NCBI GenBank assembly: GCA_950106755.1
Contig: OX467091.1
Span: forward strand, 25,003,538-25,067,537
Direction: 5' to 3'
Source of the DNA: Climacium dendroides
Lineage: Eukaryota; Streptophyta; Bryopsida; Hypnales; Climaciaceae
Length of the DNA: 64,000 bases
Part shown: positions 12,372-25,600 of the stretch, piece after piece
Numbering within the stretch: position 1 is the first letter of the stretch
Layout: each line of letters opens with the position of its first letter
The notes under the pieces: model-generated
What the model was told of the DNA's origin: nothing
What the model saw: the letters and a program-made list of their open reading frames with translations, nothing else
The model's database searches: none
Made by a program: the position numbers and the translations under genes

Positions 12372-12984
12372 AAGACTTGTCTTCCCTTTTCAAAACATAG
12401 AGTACAAATGGCTTCCTAGACTAGGTGAGGAAATTATACCATTGAAAGTATTGATCTCAATGAATTCTCTGCCATTTTGTTTGAAGTTGCTATTTTGGTT
12501 GTAGGTTTATTTGTTGTACTTAATTCTTTACTAACTGCAATATGCAGTTAATGAGTTTTGACAGATTGTGATAAGTGTCCCTTTAGCTACTTTTGGGGTG
12601 TGGAAAATTCTACACCATTTCATCCGGGGAGGGTAGAAGCCTTGACTGCTACTGAATGTAATGTAAGAAATGACAGTCATGGATTGATTAGTGACTTCAT
12701 TAGGAGGCTTCAACTTTTCACAAGACGGGAATTCAATGTCAAAAATGACTTTTTAGTCCTTCCTTTTTAGAAAATATTCATAATTACTTTGGGTGAAGGA
12801 CATGAGCATCATTGAGTCAGATTTTGTTGGTGATGGGATGATCTATAGACTCTTTTGGGTTGAACACTTCAAAAATTCATAACAAATTTATACTTTGTTG
12901 AAAAAATACAATTTCAATTATTCTTACTATTTCTCACACTTGCCTGTATGTGGGAAAAAATTTAACAGGCTAGTTTACCTTAGT

Positions 12985-13303
12985 TTAACCCCTAAAGTCC
13001 CAAGGCCTTTTTCCCATCAAAATCCATTCAAAATTATCATTTCTATTGCAAAGAGCAAAAAAAAAATTAAATTGTTTTTTTAAATACATCTAAGCATACG
13101 ATCTTGTACTACAATAGTATAAGAATGCACGGAAAAAATTTCAAGAACTTTGATCTGCTAGATTGCAAGATATTTGCATTTAAAGTAACAAATTCAAGAT
13201 TTTTTCAAGAAGATGCTTAGATTGCCCCAAAACTAAGATTGTCCGTAACTTTCTCATCATTGGTCCAAATGGAATGAATCAAAGCTTTAGATGTAGACAA
13301 AAA
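12985..13303 (+). repeat. Partial direct copy of the 1-910 repeat
   Basis: Starts TTAACCCCTAAAGTCCC and follows the left part of the 1-910 repeat, then skips to the block corresponding to about 420-550. Confidence 0.65.
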
Positions 13304-13397
13304 AGTACATTGCTTTTATATAGTTGAAGGCTATGAAAAAGTAGCATATACAAATAGTGTACATTTGAGGAGGTGGACAATTTTAGAACATCCTATT

Positions 13398-13600
13398 TTA
13401 ACCCATAAATGACGCGGAGGACGTTTCTAGTTGATGAATGACAAAGAATCTCTCCATGTAGGAAAAAAATGCAACTATTCATCTCCCAAATTTTGTGTGA
13501 AAAGGGACAGTCTTCTATAGTAGTATGTCTTCCAATAAGTGTTTTTTTCATTTTTTTCATTTTTCATTTTCACATGGTATTCAAACAGATGATTTCCCCT
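13398..13600 (+). repeat. 5' part of a TTAA-flanked miniature element
   Basis: Starts TTAACCCATAAATGACGC, with GACAAAGAATCTCTCCATGT inside. The 3' end is lost or replaced by unrelated sequence near 13600. Confidence 0.6.
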
Positions 13601-13929
13601 CAAGAATCCAAAAATTACCCTAATGGATTCACTTCATGGACAGGATTTAGTGTCCTACGTGATAGTAAAATAAAGCCTCCTATTTTGAGTTGTGTTTAGA
13701 ATATATTCTAAACCTCCCCTAGCTAATTTGGGGTCTCTAATTGCAAATATGAATTTGAAAATTTCAAATTTCATCATTTGTGGAAATTAAAAAATTTCAA
13801 TGTTTTTTTCCAAGGTAAATCCAGTCTATTGGGCTCACTTTGTAGGTTGGATTTAACATCCTCCGATTTCCACAATGACCAGCTCGTTGTTTAAGGATTA
13901 AGCTTATTTTGAGGCCCCGCATCCAAAGG

Positions 13930-14043
13930 GAAGGTCTTCTATAGTAGTTTGTCTTCCAATGAGTTTTTTTTTTCATTTTTCATTTTCACACGGTATTTGA
14001 ATATATGATTTCCATAGTAATCAGCTCGTTGTTTAAGGGTTAA
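13930..14043 (+). repeat. 3' part of a TTAA-flanked miniature element
   Basis: Ends CAGCTCGTTGTTTAAGGG followed by TTAA at 14040-14043. That TTAA is shared with the next element. Confidence 0.65.
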
Positions 14044-14270
14044 CCCTTAAATGTCAAAGTGGACATTTGACGTCTGATGGATGACAAAGAATCTCTCCAT
14101 GTAGGACAAAAGTGCAACTATTCATCCTCAGAATTTTGTGTGGAAAGAGGAGATCTTTTACAATACTTTGAATTCCAATGAGTACCTGTGCAATTTTTTA
14201 AGCCAATGATTCACACGATCATAAAAATTGATGATTTCCATAGTGACCAACTTGTCCTTTTAAGGGTTAA
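14040..14270 (+). repeat. Complete 231-bp TTAA-flanked miniature element
   Basis: Starts TTAA-CCCTTAAATGTC and ends CTTTTAAGGG-TTAA. Inverted ends CCCTTAAA/TTTAAGGG sit directly inside TTAA on both sides. Non-coding. Confidence 0.75.
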
Positions 14271-14882
14271 ATAAGCTTATTGTGAGTCCCCTTGGAGAGA
14301 TGTATGTATGATAAGCTTATCTCCCCCCAACCCTATGTGGCGACTTCCCGCGTTCCGCAATCCGTCCTTGGCTCAATGGAATGAATACAAATGGCTGGCG
14401 ACGTGAAACACCCCACTTGGAAGCACATGCATGCAACAATTGGAGGCTCGGCTTCCGAGGAATGGACTGGGAAGAAAAAAAGGGACCAGCATGTGTTCCC
14501 AGGTCCCCCTCTCGGCTAACTTAGTTCTGGAATAAGGGAGCCGACCCATTTCCAACCACTTAAGCAATTTCACATATCTGGAGTGCTGTTTTTTTGAGTG
14601 GAGAAATTTTTCCCATGTACAGAAATAGAGTTTAGAAGGATTCCATATTTTTCCAGAATTTTATTTCTCAAAACATAATTACTACAAATTTTTTAGTTGA
14701 AGATTTTGTTCGACATGTTCTTGTGTCAATATACTTGAACAAGTTAATCCATGTAGAGTTAGAGGCTAATGGAGCTTGCCAATCATCAATCAAATGGACA
14801 TTCTTGAAAAACAAGATGCCCATTTCACTAATGATCGGCAAGCTCCACCAGCCCCTGACTCCATATGGAAACCCACTCTTCA

Positions 14883-15111
14883 TTAACCCTTAAACAACAA
14901 GTCAATCACCGTGGAAATCATATGTTTGGGTGCCATGTGAATTGTTGGCTTAACAAAATGAAAAAGCACTCGTTGGGAGACAAGCTACTATAGAAGACAT
15001 TCCTTTTTCCCACAAAATTTGGAGGATGAATAGTTGCACTTCTGTCCTACATGGAGAGATTCCTTATCGTTCATTGGCCAGAAAACATTCTCAGTGTCAT
15101 TTAAGGGTTAA
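14883..15111 (-). repeat. Complete TTAA-flanked miniature element, minus orientation
   Basis: Same family in reverse: TTAA-CCCTTAAACAACAAG at the left and CATTTAAGGG-TTAA at the right. Length 229 bases. Confidence 0.8.
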
Positions 15112-15337
15112 CCCTTAAACGTTGAGGCAGACATTTTACGTTGAATGGATGACAAAGAATCTCTCCATGCAAGATAGAAGTACAACTATTCATCTTCCAA
15201 ATTTTGTGGGAAAAGGGAATGTCTTCTACAATAGCTTGTCTCCTAATGAGTGCTTTTTGCATTTTTTTAAGTCAAAAATTCACATGGTACCCAAACCTAT
15301 GATTTCCACGGTGACCGGCTCGTTGTTTAAGGGTTAA
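15108..15337 (+). repeat. Complete TTAA-flanked miniature element, plus orientation
   Basis: Starts TTAA-CCCTTAAACGTTGAGG and ends GCTCGTTGTTTAAGGG-TTAA. It lies opposite in orientation to the preceding element and shares its TTAA (15108-15111). Confidence 0.8.
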
Positions 15338-16087
15338 TCAATAAGAGGACCCATGCTCACACTTTTGTCTTGTAAGGTAGTCGGTCCATAAGTCAACCAT
15401 CTAAGCACTGGAACTAAATTTTGGACAAGTGAAACTTCTCAAAATATTTTTTCAATAAATTTTCCTTGAAAGGACAAGAAGAATTGGCATGTAATCCAGT
15501 TGTTAATTAATTATGGATTTTCAAATGAGAAGTATCGTCAAGTCCCTATTTGTGATCCTAGGTCTTTCAATAAAGTATTTCACTACAACTTCTGGAGAGA
15601 AATGGGAAAAGCAAGGAGAATGATTGACTCTTGCAATGACAAATAATATTTTTTTCAATATTTTCAATGACTATGGAGGTCAATTTAAGAACCACCTCCA
15701 ATCCACTCCAACACCATTTACAGGGGCGGTTCAAAATGCCCGAGCGGAGTTCGAGCCTCCTACCTTAAAAGACGATCCCAGGTGTGGTGTAAGCTTAGTT
15801 AAGGGAGGCAACCCATTCCCGACCAAGGACCCGTTCCCGTTATATAAACTACACTCTTTCCAATCAGCAGGAGAAAGCAGGACATTAATTATAGCACAAT
15901 CTCCAATGCAGTCATGATGCATTACGATTGGCTGCCGTCTTGGTTCGTTTTACAACCAACCCATGGTTGGAAATAGGAGGACCTACATGACAAAATTTTA
16001 GAATGACTATCTCCACTGCTTGCAAGTTCAATGTGCCTAAACTTTAAAACATTGGTTTTTCTAGTCCTTCCAAAAGGTGAAGTTTTG

Positions 16088-16750
16088 TCTTTCAACATTT
16101 TAAGAAAAGAAATAAGTATGTCCTATAACTTGTGCATTTTAGCCAATACATTGGAAAATGAGTTGAAAATATAAATATTAAAAAATTGAACCAGTAAAAC
16201 TTTCATATTCATTTACTTTAAAATTGAAAAGTGAATGGTGCTACAAAATGAATGATATAACTAATATGCTAATAACTTTTGGAAGAATGTAAAACTCTTT
16301 TATCCTAGTAGTGAGAATGTTCTAGTGAATAATTAATATCCTTTATTTTCATTTTTATTTGAAAATTTTCAAAATTGAGAACAAAAGACAACTTCATATG
16401 TTTATTCTACCTTTATTGCCCACAAAATAAAACTCATCATAACTTTTACCTCATTATTTGGAATTTAGTGGTTCAAATTTTTTTGAGTAGGTATCAATCT
16501 ATAAAATTCCAAAAAAATAATTAATATTGCCTTAGAATATGTTTTTGCTGCCCAGTTTGACATTGAAATTGAAAAAATCCTTCTAACTTTTGCAATATTT
16601 ATTGGAATGACATAAAACAAAACTTCACATGTAGATTATGATGAGAAGCATCCATCCTAAAAAATTCCTGCAAAAATTCCAAATTATGAAGTCAATAGAG
16701 CCTACCCAAATTTCAAAAAGTCTAAAGTGGGCTCTTTGGTCCTTTTAGGG
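16088..16750 (+). repeat. ~660-bp dispersed repeat, copy 1
   Basis: Direct relative of 58655-59310. Shared blocks include TATGTCCTA, GAATGATATAACTAAT-like sequence, AAATTTTCAAAATTGAGA and GAAGCATCCATCCTAAAAAA. Ends in TTAGGGGGTTAA-like sequence. Non-coding. Confidence 0.7.
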
Positions 16751-16756
16751 GGTTAA

Positions 16757-17060
16757 AGGTTGCTCCACCTTTTTCATAAGTTTTTGTGTACAAAAATATG
16801 TTTAGATCATTTTTCAAAGAAAGAAAAATAGATGTGAACCTAATATAAGTGGTTTTGTATTTTTCCAAGCACTTTTGAATTATCTATAAATTTTCAAAGA
16901 TTCCCCTATATTTGTCCACTTGCAACTTGTAAAAAAATGTGTGGAAACCAAAGACAATGATTGGCTCTTGCAATAGAAAAACAATTTTTTTCTCAATTAT
17001 TTCAATTGCTAAAGTGGTCCATTTAAGGATCACCTCATCTCTATTTTTGAGCTAAAAGTA
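16757..17060 (+). repeat. Inverted relative of the 10222-10633 element
   Basis: Shares AAGTGGTTTTGTATTTTTCC and CACTTGCAACTTGTA with 10400-10600 read in reverse. It lacks clear terminal repeats here and looks decayed. Confidence 0.55.
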
Positions 17061-17325
17061 GGGGTGATTTGAAGGAGGCAAGCAGTTTTTGAAACAGACT
17101 ACCTTAATGGAGTTTGTAGATGGGCCCAATTTGAAGGACATTTTCTAAAAAGTAGTGTTGAAAGTTGACATCTTTTAGGTGGCCATTCATTATACCTCTC
17201 TACATGCATTAATCTCTCTTCATGTATAGTCACATCACCATATACTAAAAGAGGTTTTCTTGTATAAAAGACAGAAATGTAAATGTTCATCTTTGAAATT
17301 ATATGTGTATGTGGGAAAGGAAGAT

Positions 17326-17530
17326 TCCAGAAGTGTAGGATTGATGAGAAAGAATCTTTCTATAATAGATAGAAAGTGCAAATGTTCATCCTTAAATTTG
17401 TGTGTGAGAAGGGAAGGTCCATCTTGCACAATAGTTTGACCTCCAATGAGTGCTCTTGAATTCTTTTAAGTAGGTCATGATTCTTGTTGTATCAATAAGG
17501 ATGATTTCCACGTTGACAAACCCGACATTC
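17326..17530 (+). repeat. Decayed TTAA-family miniature element
   Basis: Retains AAAGAATCTTTCTATAATAG, GTGCAAATGTTCATCC and GATGATTTCCACGTTGAC of the family, but the ends are eroded. Confidence 0.5.
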
Positions 17531-20500
17531 TAGGATTAAGGAGCCTACTTTGGTTTCTTTTTAGTAGACTATATTGATTTTATAACTTGAAGTTTTTGTA
17601 TGAAATCTTTAAAATGGATGTTGATGACCCTAATCTATGTGTGAAGCTTTGTTTTACATCATTTTGATAAATATTGCTATATATAAAATAATTTTAACCC
17701 CTAAATTTTCAAGGAGCTCACTTTGGACTTATTGGAGAACTTTGATACATTAGATGTTTTTTGAGGCCTTTAAAAGACCATAAGTTCCAAGACTATGGAG
17801 AATATGGAAACAATGCCACATCAACAATTTGACGTAGTTGGAAGACAGCCACATCAGATAATAAAATTTATTTAATTTTATATTTTAAATTTTAAAAATA
17901 ATATTTTTCAAAAAAATTTAATTAATTAATTTTTTAATCATTTATTAATAACTTAACAATGCTACAATGGTCCACGACAAGGGAAACAATATCAAAATAG
18001 TCTTTTAGAGGCCTCAAATGGGATGTTTGGACTTTAAGTTTTGAAATTTTGTATGAAATTTTTAGGATAACTCCTAATTTTTATCATGCTCTACATGTAA
18101 AACTTTGTTTCATATCATTTGGATTAGTATTGCCAAGTTATAAGGACTTATGTGATTTCAATGCGAAAGCGGGCAACTAAAATTATATATTCAAAAAATA
18201 ATAGCTTCATTAGATTGAATTGACTAATACAAGCTCTGAAAAAAATATGTCATTCTATTATGACTAATGAAGTAAAAGTTATGAAGACTTTTATTTCTTA
18301 GGCAATGAAGGAAAAAACCAAACAATAATTTCATTTTATGAGTCTTTTTTAAAACTCAATTAGAAGAATTTTCAAATAAAAAACAACAATAGTAGATATG
18401 TGTTGCTTACCAAAATATTTTTATCATTGAAATTGACAAATTTTTATTTCATTTCAAAGTCATCAGTGATTAAGGTTTCCCTTTCATTATGTATTGCCTT
18501 CCACATAGTAATTTATTTTAAAATGTATATAAGATTATTTTTTGTTAAATTGTTTCATGTGTTTTCAACCCAATTTTCAGCATAAGGAATACATTGGACA
18601 TTTAAATATTGGGATAAACTTATTTTTGATCTAAAAACATTAAAAGCTAGAACTTCACTAGCCTTTAGGAAGGACTACAAAAACTATTTTTTGAAGTTTG
18701 GGCTTTATATTTTTGCAATTAGTAGGGATTTGCACTCTTAAAATTTTAGGAAGATATACTTAAATAAGTTCCCCCAAAGATTATGAGGTGGAATTCATGA
18801 AAGAATGCAAAATGATGAAGATTTTTGCCTTGCTTTGCAAATTAGTATATTGAAGCTTATTTTGGCTTCTAAATATCAAAGAACCTTAGGAGTTAATTTC
18901 AATGGCAAATTGGCTGGCTAAAAATATATTCTAAAAGATCAATTAATTCGTTTTGATCATATAAATTGATACCTAGACAAAAACATTTTGGACCATTCAA
19001 TTTCAAATAATGAGACGAAAGTTATGAGTTTTAGTTTGGAAGAAATGAAGGTGAAAAAATAATATATAAAGTTGCTTTTCGAACTTAATTCTAAAAGTTT
19101 TCAATTAAAAATTAAAAATTAAAATATAGTATATATAAATATTACTAAATAGAATATTTTTGCCTTTAAAATGTTCAATTTTCAATTTCCTTTCCAAGTT
19201 ATTATTGATTGAAGTATTCTTTCATCACCTATCACTTTCTACTTTCTAAACATTTTAAAGATGAATGTAAAAGTTTCTGTGATTAAATTTCTTCCCATGT
19301 ATTATCAACCCGTTTTGCAAAGTTATGATTAAAATATAGAAGTTGTAAGATACAAGTTTTTTTTCCGAAATTTTTTGAAAGATTTTTTTTCTCTTTTATA
19401 ATCCTATAAGAACCTCGTTATTAAAATTTTGGCCATCAATCTTGCAATTGTTGGAGGTTTTCACAATAAAAATCTATGAAGATATGCTTAAACAAATTAA
19501 CTAAAAGATTATATAGTTGGGTATATTAAAGAAAAAAAAAAGGTGAATATGTTGGCATTGCTTTGGATAACAATATTTTGAAGCAATTTTCATCACCACA
19601 GAACTTTAGAGGTTATTTATTATACTACTAAACCAATGGCAAGCAATTGCAACGCCAATTTTTTAATCCTATGGTTGAAATTTTGTACATTAGTGCATAC
19701 GATAGCAGATGGCTATAACTAAGGGAATGACTAAATGGACTTTCTTACTTAGAATATTGTATATCCTTAGAATCAAATAATTTTTCTTGATTGGTAAGGC
19801 CTATAACACAAATGTATTCCTCCTAGTACTTTGTCATTTTAGAGATCCATGCCTTTTCATTGAAAAATGTTATTGAAACAATTTTTTTAAATTCATACAA
19901 TTTATACTTTATAGCATAAAAAATTCTCAATTTGCATGCTTCAATGCAAGTGCACCCATAATCAACTCTAATAGCAATTGAGCATAATTATAATTATGAA
20001 ACATTAATAATTTTTATTGAATTTTATTGACAAAATGACATTTGAACAAAAAAATAAGACATTTCACCATGATTATTGTTTTTAGTTGTAACAAAATTCA
20101 ACAAAAGACTCTTCTAGGTTCCTATGTTTTGATTGCGTACATCTTGTGTCATCAAAATTTAAATTTTAGTGTTGGTTTGTGGTCCAAACATTAAAGGAGT
20201 TTACAGGAGTGTTTTAGGCCCATTCCCTTTGCTACTCCCCTAGAAGTTACGGCTTGTTGTTAGAATTTTTTTTCAAAATAAATAAATAAATAATTTAAAA
20301 TTCATATAATAAAAAATTTGATTAATTTTTTTTAATAGGATGTGGCAATCTCTTGGCCACATCATACTATTGATGCAATGCAGTTTCCAAGTTCCTAGGA
20401 GCCAAGAACTCACAATCCTCCACAAGCCCCAAATCTCCCCTAATGTGTAGGTGCCACATTTTGGACAATATGATTGTAGATATACATTCCTTATTGCACC

Positions 20501-20870
20501 AACTGAAAATATTTTCATTATAATTTTCATCCATGAAATCACATGTGTTCCTTGTGTTGTGAAATTTTCAGATTTTCTGAGAAACTTAAATTCTCTTGGA
20601 AAAAAAATTGAAAGAAAACACAATGTCAAATACAAAACACACTTAAAAAATATTTTTTAGTTTATTTATTTATCGCAGGTGTTCAATATAGTGAAGAACA
20701 TCAGAAAGCTGCCCAAAGTTTTGTATCAGTTCCATATAGCTGCATCAGAAAGCTGCATTTCATTTGTTCTCCTCAAATGTAAAAGACTTTGAATGTCGAC
20801 CTAATAATGGTCGAAAATTAAAACTCTTTACATTCCATTTTTAATTCATAAGAAAGACAATTTGCCTCGT
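17531..20870. other. AT-rich intergenic DNA, nothing recognised
   Basis: No coding frames with homology, no splice-linked exons and no clear repeat boundaries were visible. Confidence 0.5.
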
Positions 20871-21078
20871 CATTGAAAGGCTAACCGAAATAATGTATTT
20901 TTATGAAATCAACTTAACCCCTAAAGTTAACCCCTAAAGGACGGAACACACCTTGGGTAAAAGTTGTCAAAATAGTTGCCACGTTTTATAGAGTTGATCT
21001 CCAATTCTTAGTAAGAATCCAAACATTTCCTCTCTAAGAGTCAGTCTCTCATTTAAGATTTGTGATTAAACCGCTAAA

Positions 21079-22660
21079 CAAAGGCTTGGCAACACAAATT
21101 CACCACATTGTTCATTACATTCACCCCTGGTTTCCAATGAACAAAGTGAGCACCCCCACTTTGAATGACTTCAAGAAAAACTCTATTATATTTTCCTCTT
21201 CCCTTGGCAGGATACTGTGGGAGCATTGCAAACCACAGGCCAGAGTTTTGACAATATCACGTTCATCATCTTCAACGTAAAAAACACAATCGCTGTCCTG
21301 AACTGCGCGTCCCACTTCTGAGTATGTGCGGCTAATCCTGCAGAAAAATGCTGGCAGGCATGATCGAGGACTAATAAGATGCTCCAGCTCCCGAAATGCT
21401 CTGCTAATTTGGTACGTACACCCAACTGCAAATGAATCCTGCTTCTGGTTGAGAGGTCCACAGCTGGAGGATTGATTCCGCTTCTGTTTGCCCAAGTCTT
21501 CAGATGGAACTTGTCTAAATGTTCTGGGAGGGGATTAAGTTCAGATGATGCAAAACATCCAAGCATACAGGATTATTTCCAATTCCTTGAAATCTCGTCG
21601 ATGTATTTTCTGCAGTCAATACTTTTCCCTCTCAGAAATTTCAGGACATCATTTGCAATCTGTCAGAGAAAGCACAAAGCGTCAGCATAACAATCTTTTG
21701 ACTGGGGTCTTAGCACCTTGGAATCAAAATTATCCTTATGATGATTAGACCTCATATGTTTCGAAAAACTATCACTCGATTGTAACAGGGAACGAAAAAG
21801 AACGAAGCCTTGGACAAGAGAACAGGCTATAAACTTTCTTCTGACTAGCTAATGAGACTGGTACAGTAGCCTTGAAACCAGATTGGCATTAGAGTTCTGG
21901 TACTATTTTAGAAACCACTGGAAAAAAAGGCTTGCCGACACGTATTCACCACATTATTGATTACATTCACCCCTAGTCTTCAATGCACAGGGGTAAGCCC
22001 CACTTTGAATGACTATGAGGATTACTATAGTAAATTTTCCTTTTCCCTTTGAAGCATACTGATGGAGCATTGCAACCACAGGCAAGAGTTTTGACAGTAT
22101 CACCTTCAGTATCACCTTCATGATCTTCAACGTAAAAGCTCAATTACTGTCCTCAACTCCGCATGCCTCTTCTGAATATGTGGGGCTACTCCAGCAGCGA
22201 TATGCTGGCAGGAATGAGGAATAGTCAGATGCTCCGGCCCTTCCAGCGTGCTCTGCTTTTTTTGTACACCCAGCTGTACAAGAATCCTGCTTCTGGTTAA
22301 GAGATTCACAGCTGGAGGATTGATTCAGCTTCTGTTTGCCCACGTCTTCAGATGGAAGTCTAATTGTCTTCGGAGAACACCCAAGCATGCAGGATTATTT
22401 AGATTTCTTTAAATTCTCGTCGATGAATCTTTTGCAGTCAGTACTTTTCCCTCTCAAAAATTTCAGGGTGTCATTTGCAATCTGTCAGAGAAAGCACAAA
22501 GCGTCAGCATAACAATCTTTAGACTGGGGTCTTAGGACCTTGGAATCAGAATCATCCTTATGATGATAAGACCTCAAGCGTGTCCAAAAACTATCACTCG
22601 ATTGTAACACGGAACGAAAAAGAACGAAGCCTTGGACAACTCAGAGTCTTTCGATTCCAT
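21079..22660. repeat. Duplicated terminal-exon block inside unit A
   Basis: About 21079-21870 and 21926-22660 are diverged direct copies, offset by about 850 bases. Each contains one version of the last ARM-gene exon. Unit B has a single block (39151-39880) that matches the first copy up to 39591 and the second from 39606. Confidence 0.85.
21573..21659 (-). pseudogene. Relic or alternative last exon of the ARM gene, unit A
   Basis: Preceded by CTGACAG and reading IANDVLKFLRGK to a stop, this 87-base exon parallels the nearer last exon at 22395-22481. The nearer exon is closest to the upstream donor and is the likelier one in use. The distal exon keeps its acceptor and frame, so it could also act as an alternative terminal exon. 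Confidence 0.6.
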
Positions 22661-25600
22661 ACCAACATTGACGAGGATGCATCCTCTCCACTGACAAAGA
22701 TGTTGTAAGTGTAAATTTAAAGCACCAGCTATTCATGGAAATAGAAAACTGACTTGCTAAAGAAATTAAAGAATCTAAGATACAAAATTAGCGTTAGCAA
22801 GGATTGAGGACAAAGGTATAGCACTTACATCCTCACAGTACTTATGAGAACGCAAATAGATGAGAGCGTCCAGAGTACCAGCGTGATAAATAGCAGCACA
22901 TACTTGCTTTGTTGGCCCATTCGCGGCCAACAGCTTCATCAAAAATGCAGCTTGCCACCTGTGCCTGCTCGTCTCACCTTCGTACATTATAGTATTTAAT
23001 GCTTGTAATATGTCGCAGTTAAAGATTGCAGTGCAGGCAGCTCCACCGGTTTTTGGATCTTGAGCGACGGATGCCTGCTCCCCGTTTATAGGGACAAACA
23101 AACAAATTAAAAGGTGTTCGTAAATCCAAAAAGAAAACCAGCTTGTTGAACAACAATATTGTGATTATATTCTTGGGAAGTCTCGCGGGCCTAAACACTC
23201 AGGACACAACCCGGTATTCCCACAAGGAAGCGAAGAAAAAAATATATACAATGCGAAGAGTATGCCGCTAATATCAACCAGTATGAAATTGATCAACACA
23301 CCCATGAAAACGGACTCTAGATTCTTTTCGTGCACAATCTTGAGCTCGTCGCGGGTCGGAGGTACCAAAAGCTACAAGAAGGAGATAGGCTTTGGCCACT
23401 CACTATAAGCCAAATGTGCTCTCCACAATGGATGTCAGACTTTTGAATCTAACTTTAGGTTACCATCAACAGTGAAGAAGGATAAGTTCTCACAAATGCA
23501 ACGACCCTTCCACTCCAGAGAGAACAAATTCAGAGGCCAAAAAACTGGGAAGCAATGGAAGGGAGGCTCTGGATCCTCACACGAGCATTCAGTGGTGAGG
23601 ATGAACTAACCAGAGTTACGATCGTAAGATATCTGGCATCAGACGAATTGGCATTCAGCTTTAAAATAGAGACTAGAGATCTGATTCCTCCATTGAGAAA
23701 CGCCCTTCTACATTCGGGATCATCCATAAACTTCACGAGTGCCTTGACAGCAAGCTCAGTCACCGTTGACAACGAACTGCCGTGCTCAGAAAGAACCTTC
23801 AGCAGCAGATTTACAGCACCAGCCTCACATAGATGACTACAAGCGACTGGCCCTGAATACAAACGCATTAAGCTTAGAACAGTCTTTTTTCAAGTCTTCA
23901 AATCCATTCACAAGGAGAACTTCGCAAAGGACAGAGATAAGAACTACGATTAACTAGGTCCTATTTCGTACTCTTGAAGTATTTAACAATCAACACAATT
24001 GGAAAAGCATACAACTGAAAAATGGATTCACCGTATGAAGCACTACTACTTTCTTGCTTCTCATCGATTGCATTTAACAAATTGAACCATTAGAAAAAAG
24101 TAATGTGGTCCTCAAGACTCTTAATTCCCGACTGTTGTTTTGCACGATAGAAGATATATGAAATGACGAAAAAACAAAAAAAATTGGTAGCAAGCATTCT
24201 GAAATCTTGTTGTATGGCTATTTGACACATGGATGGTCGACTACTTCAAAACGGAATGGAACTCGTAACACTGGTTTTAAAGCGGCAAAGAAATTAGGAG
24301 GAACGGACCAGCAAAGCTCAAGTTTCTGATAAGAATAAGCATATTCTTCATACTCCCCGTGTTCTCCCTGAATTCGTTGTTTTCAGGAAGTTCACACAGC
24401 AAAACACCAATCCTGTGGTCCAAAAACACATTCAGGATCTTATGATAACTGGAATCTCGAGTCGTAACTCCATTTACAAAGCCACTACTCATCTCCGCCA
24501 AAATTTGCAGCGCCAGATCCCGCACCTGGTGCAGCAATTGTGTATCAGTGACTAATGCCATGACATAATCACCACTAAGTCTACCAGACAAAAATGTATG
24601 AATTGAAGAATACAATTGTCTCAGCAAACCTCCAGTGACGAATAAATGTTAGTATATGCACAAAAGATCCTGTAACTAACGCTGCAGAATAGACAGGAAC
24701 TAACGATTAATAGTACCTCTCTTGGTTGAAACATGTACACATGGGTGAGATAAGTCACTTTTGACAAAAAACAGCATATTTTCGAGAGAAAATTATGGCA
24801 AACCAATAATGAGACGAAAGAATAAACTGACTGGTGAACGTTTTGAATCCTCCCTTTTTGGTTAAGACAAACTCATCAAAACAATTGAAAAATAATTATT
24901 CGCTAACAAAGAAGTCTCTACAGGATATTCTGAAGGAAGGTCTAGTATGAAGAGAAAAATCCCTTACCTGAGTGTCAATTTCCCTATCCTTCAGAAATCG
25001 TATGAGAGTTATTTGACCCCGCTCTTCATGAATTTCATGCCGCCCCTTCCATCCAGTAGCAAACGCTGCAAGAGCCTTCAGAAACTCAAGATGGCTTTGT
25101 GACACGTCTTTATGATCAAGATATTTGATCAAATTGGAACAGGCATCTATCATTTCGCCCTGTCGTTTTAAATCCTCATTGGAATTGAGCCGCGGGTACA
25201 ATTTTGCAATAACTCCTGCAGCAGCTCCCTTCCCATCAATTGTAGGACAACGCTCTAGAAGGATCAACAGCGCTCCAACGCTGAGAGAGCAAGCAACGAT
25301 CTGATCCAGTCCATCAGGAGTGGAGCAAACGCTTGCCAAACCAAGGGCCATTTCAGGACTGGCAAACTCCCGGTCAATGCTTCCCATTGCTATTTCCACA
25401 AATCCAGCTTGCAGCACATCGCCTCGAGTCCTTGCATGGGTTAAAAGACTCAGCAAGCCTTGCGTTGCTGCATCCTTTGAAATATTTTCTGCAAGGGACA
25501 CTAAAAGAAAAGTGTGACCGTTAGCTTTGGTCACCGCTTCCTGCACATAACAACACACCAAAGTCTCAGTACAGTCGATCCATTACAAGAATCTAAAATG

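Noticed and set aside
20912..20938. CCCCTAAA motifs resembling the plant telomere repeat CCCTAAA
   Set aside because: They occur singly or in pairs next to TTAA at repeat ends, not in tandem arrays. They fit element termini better than interstitial telomere.
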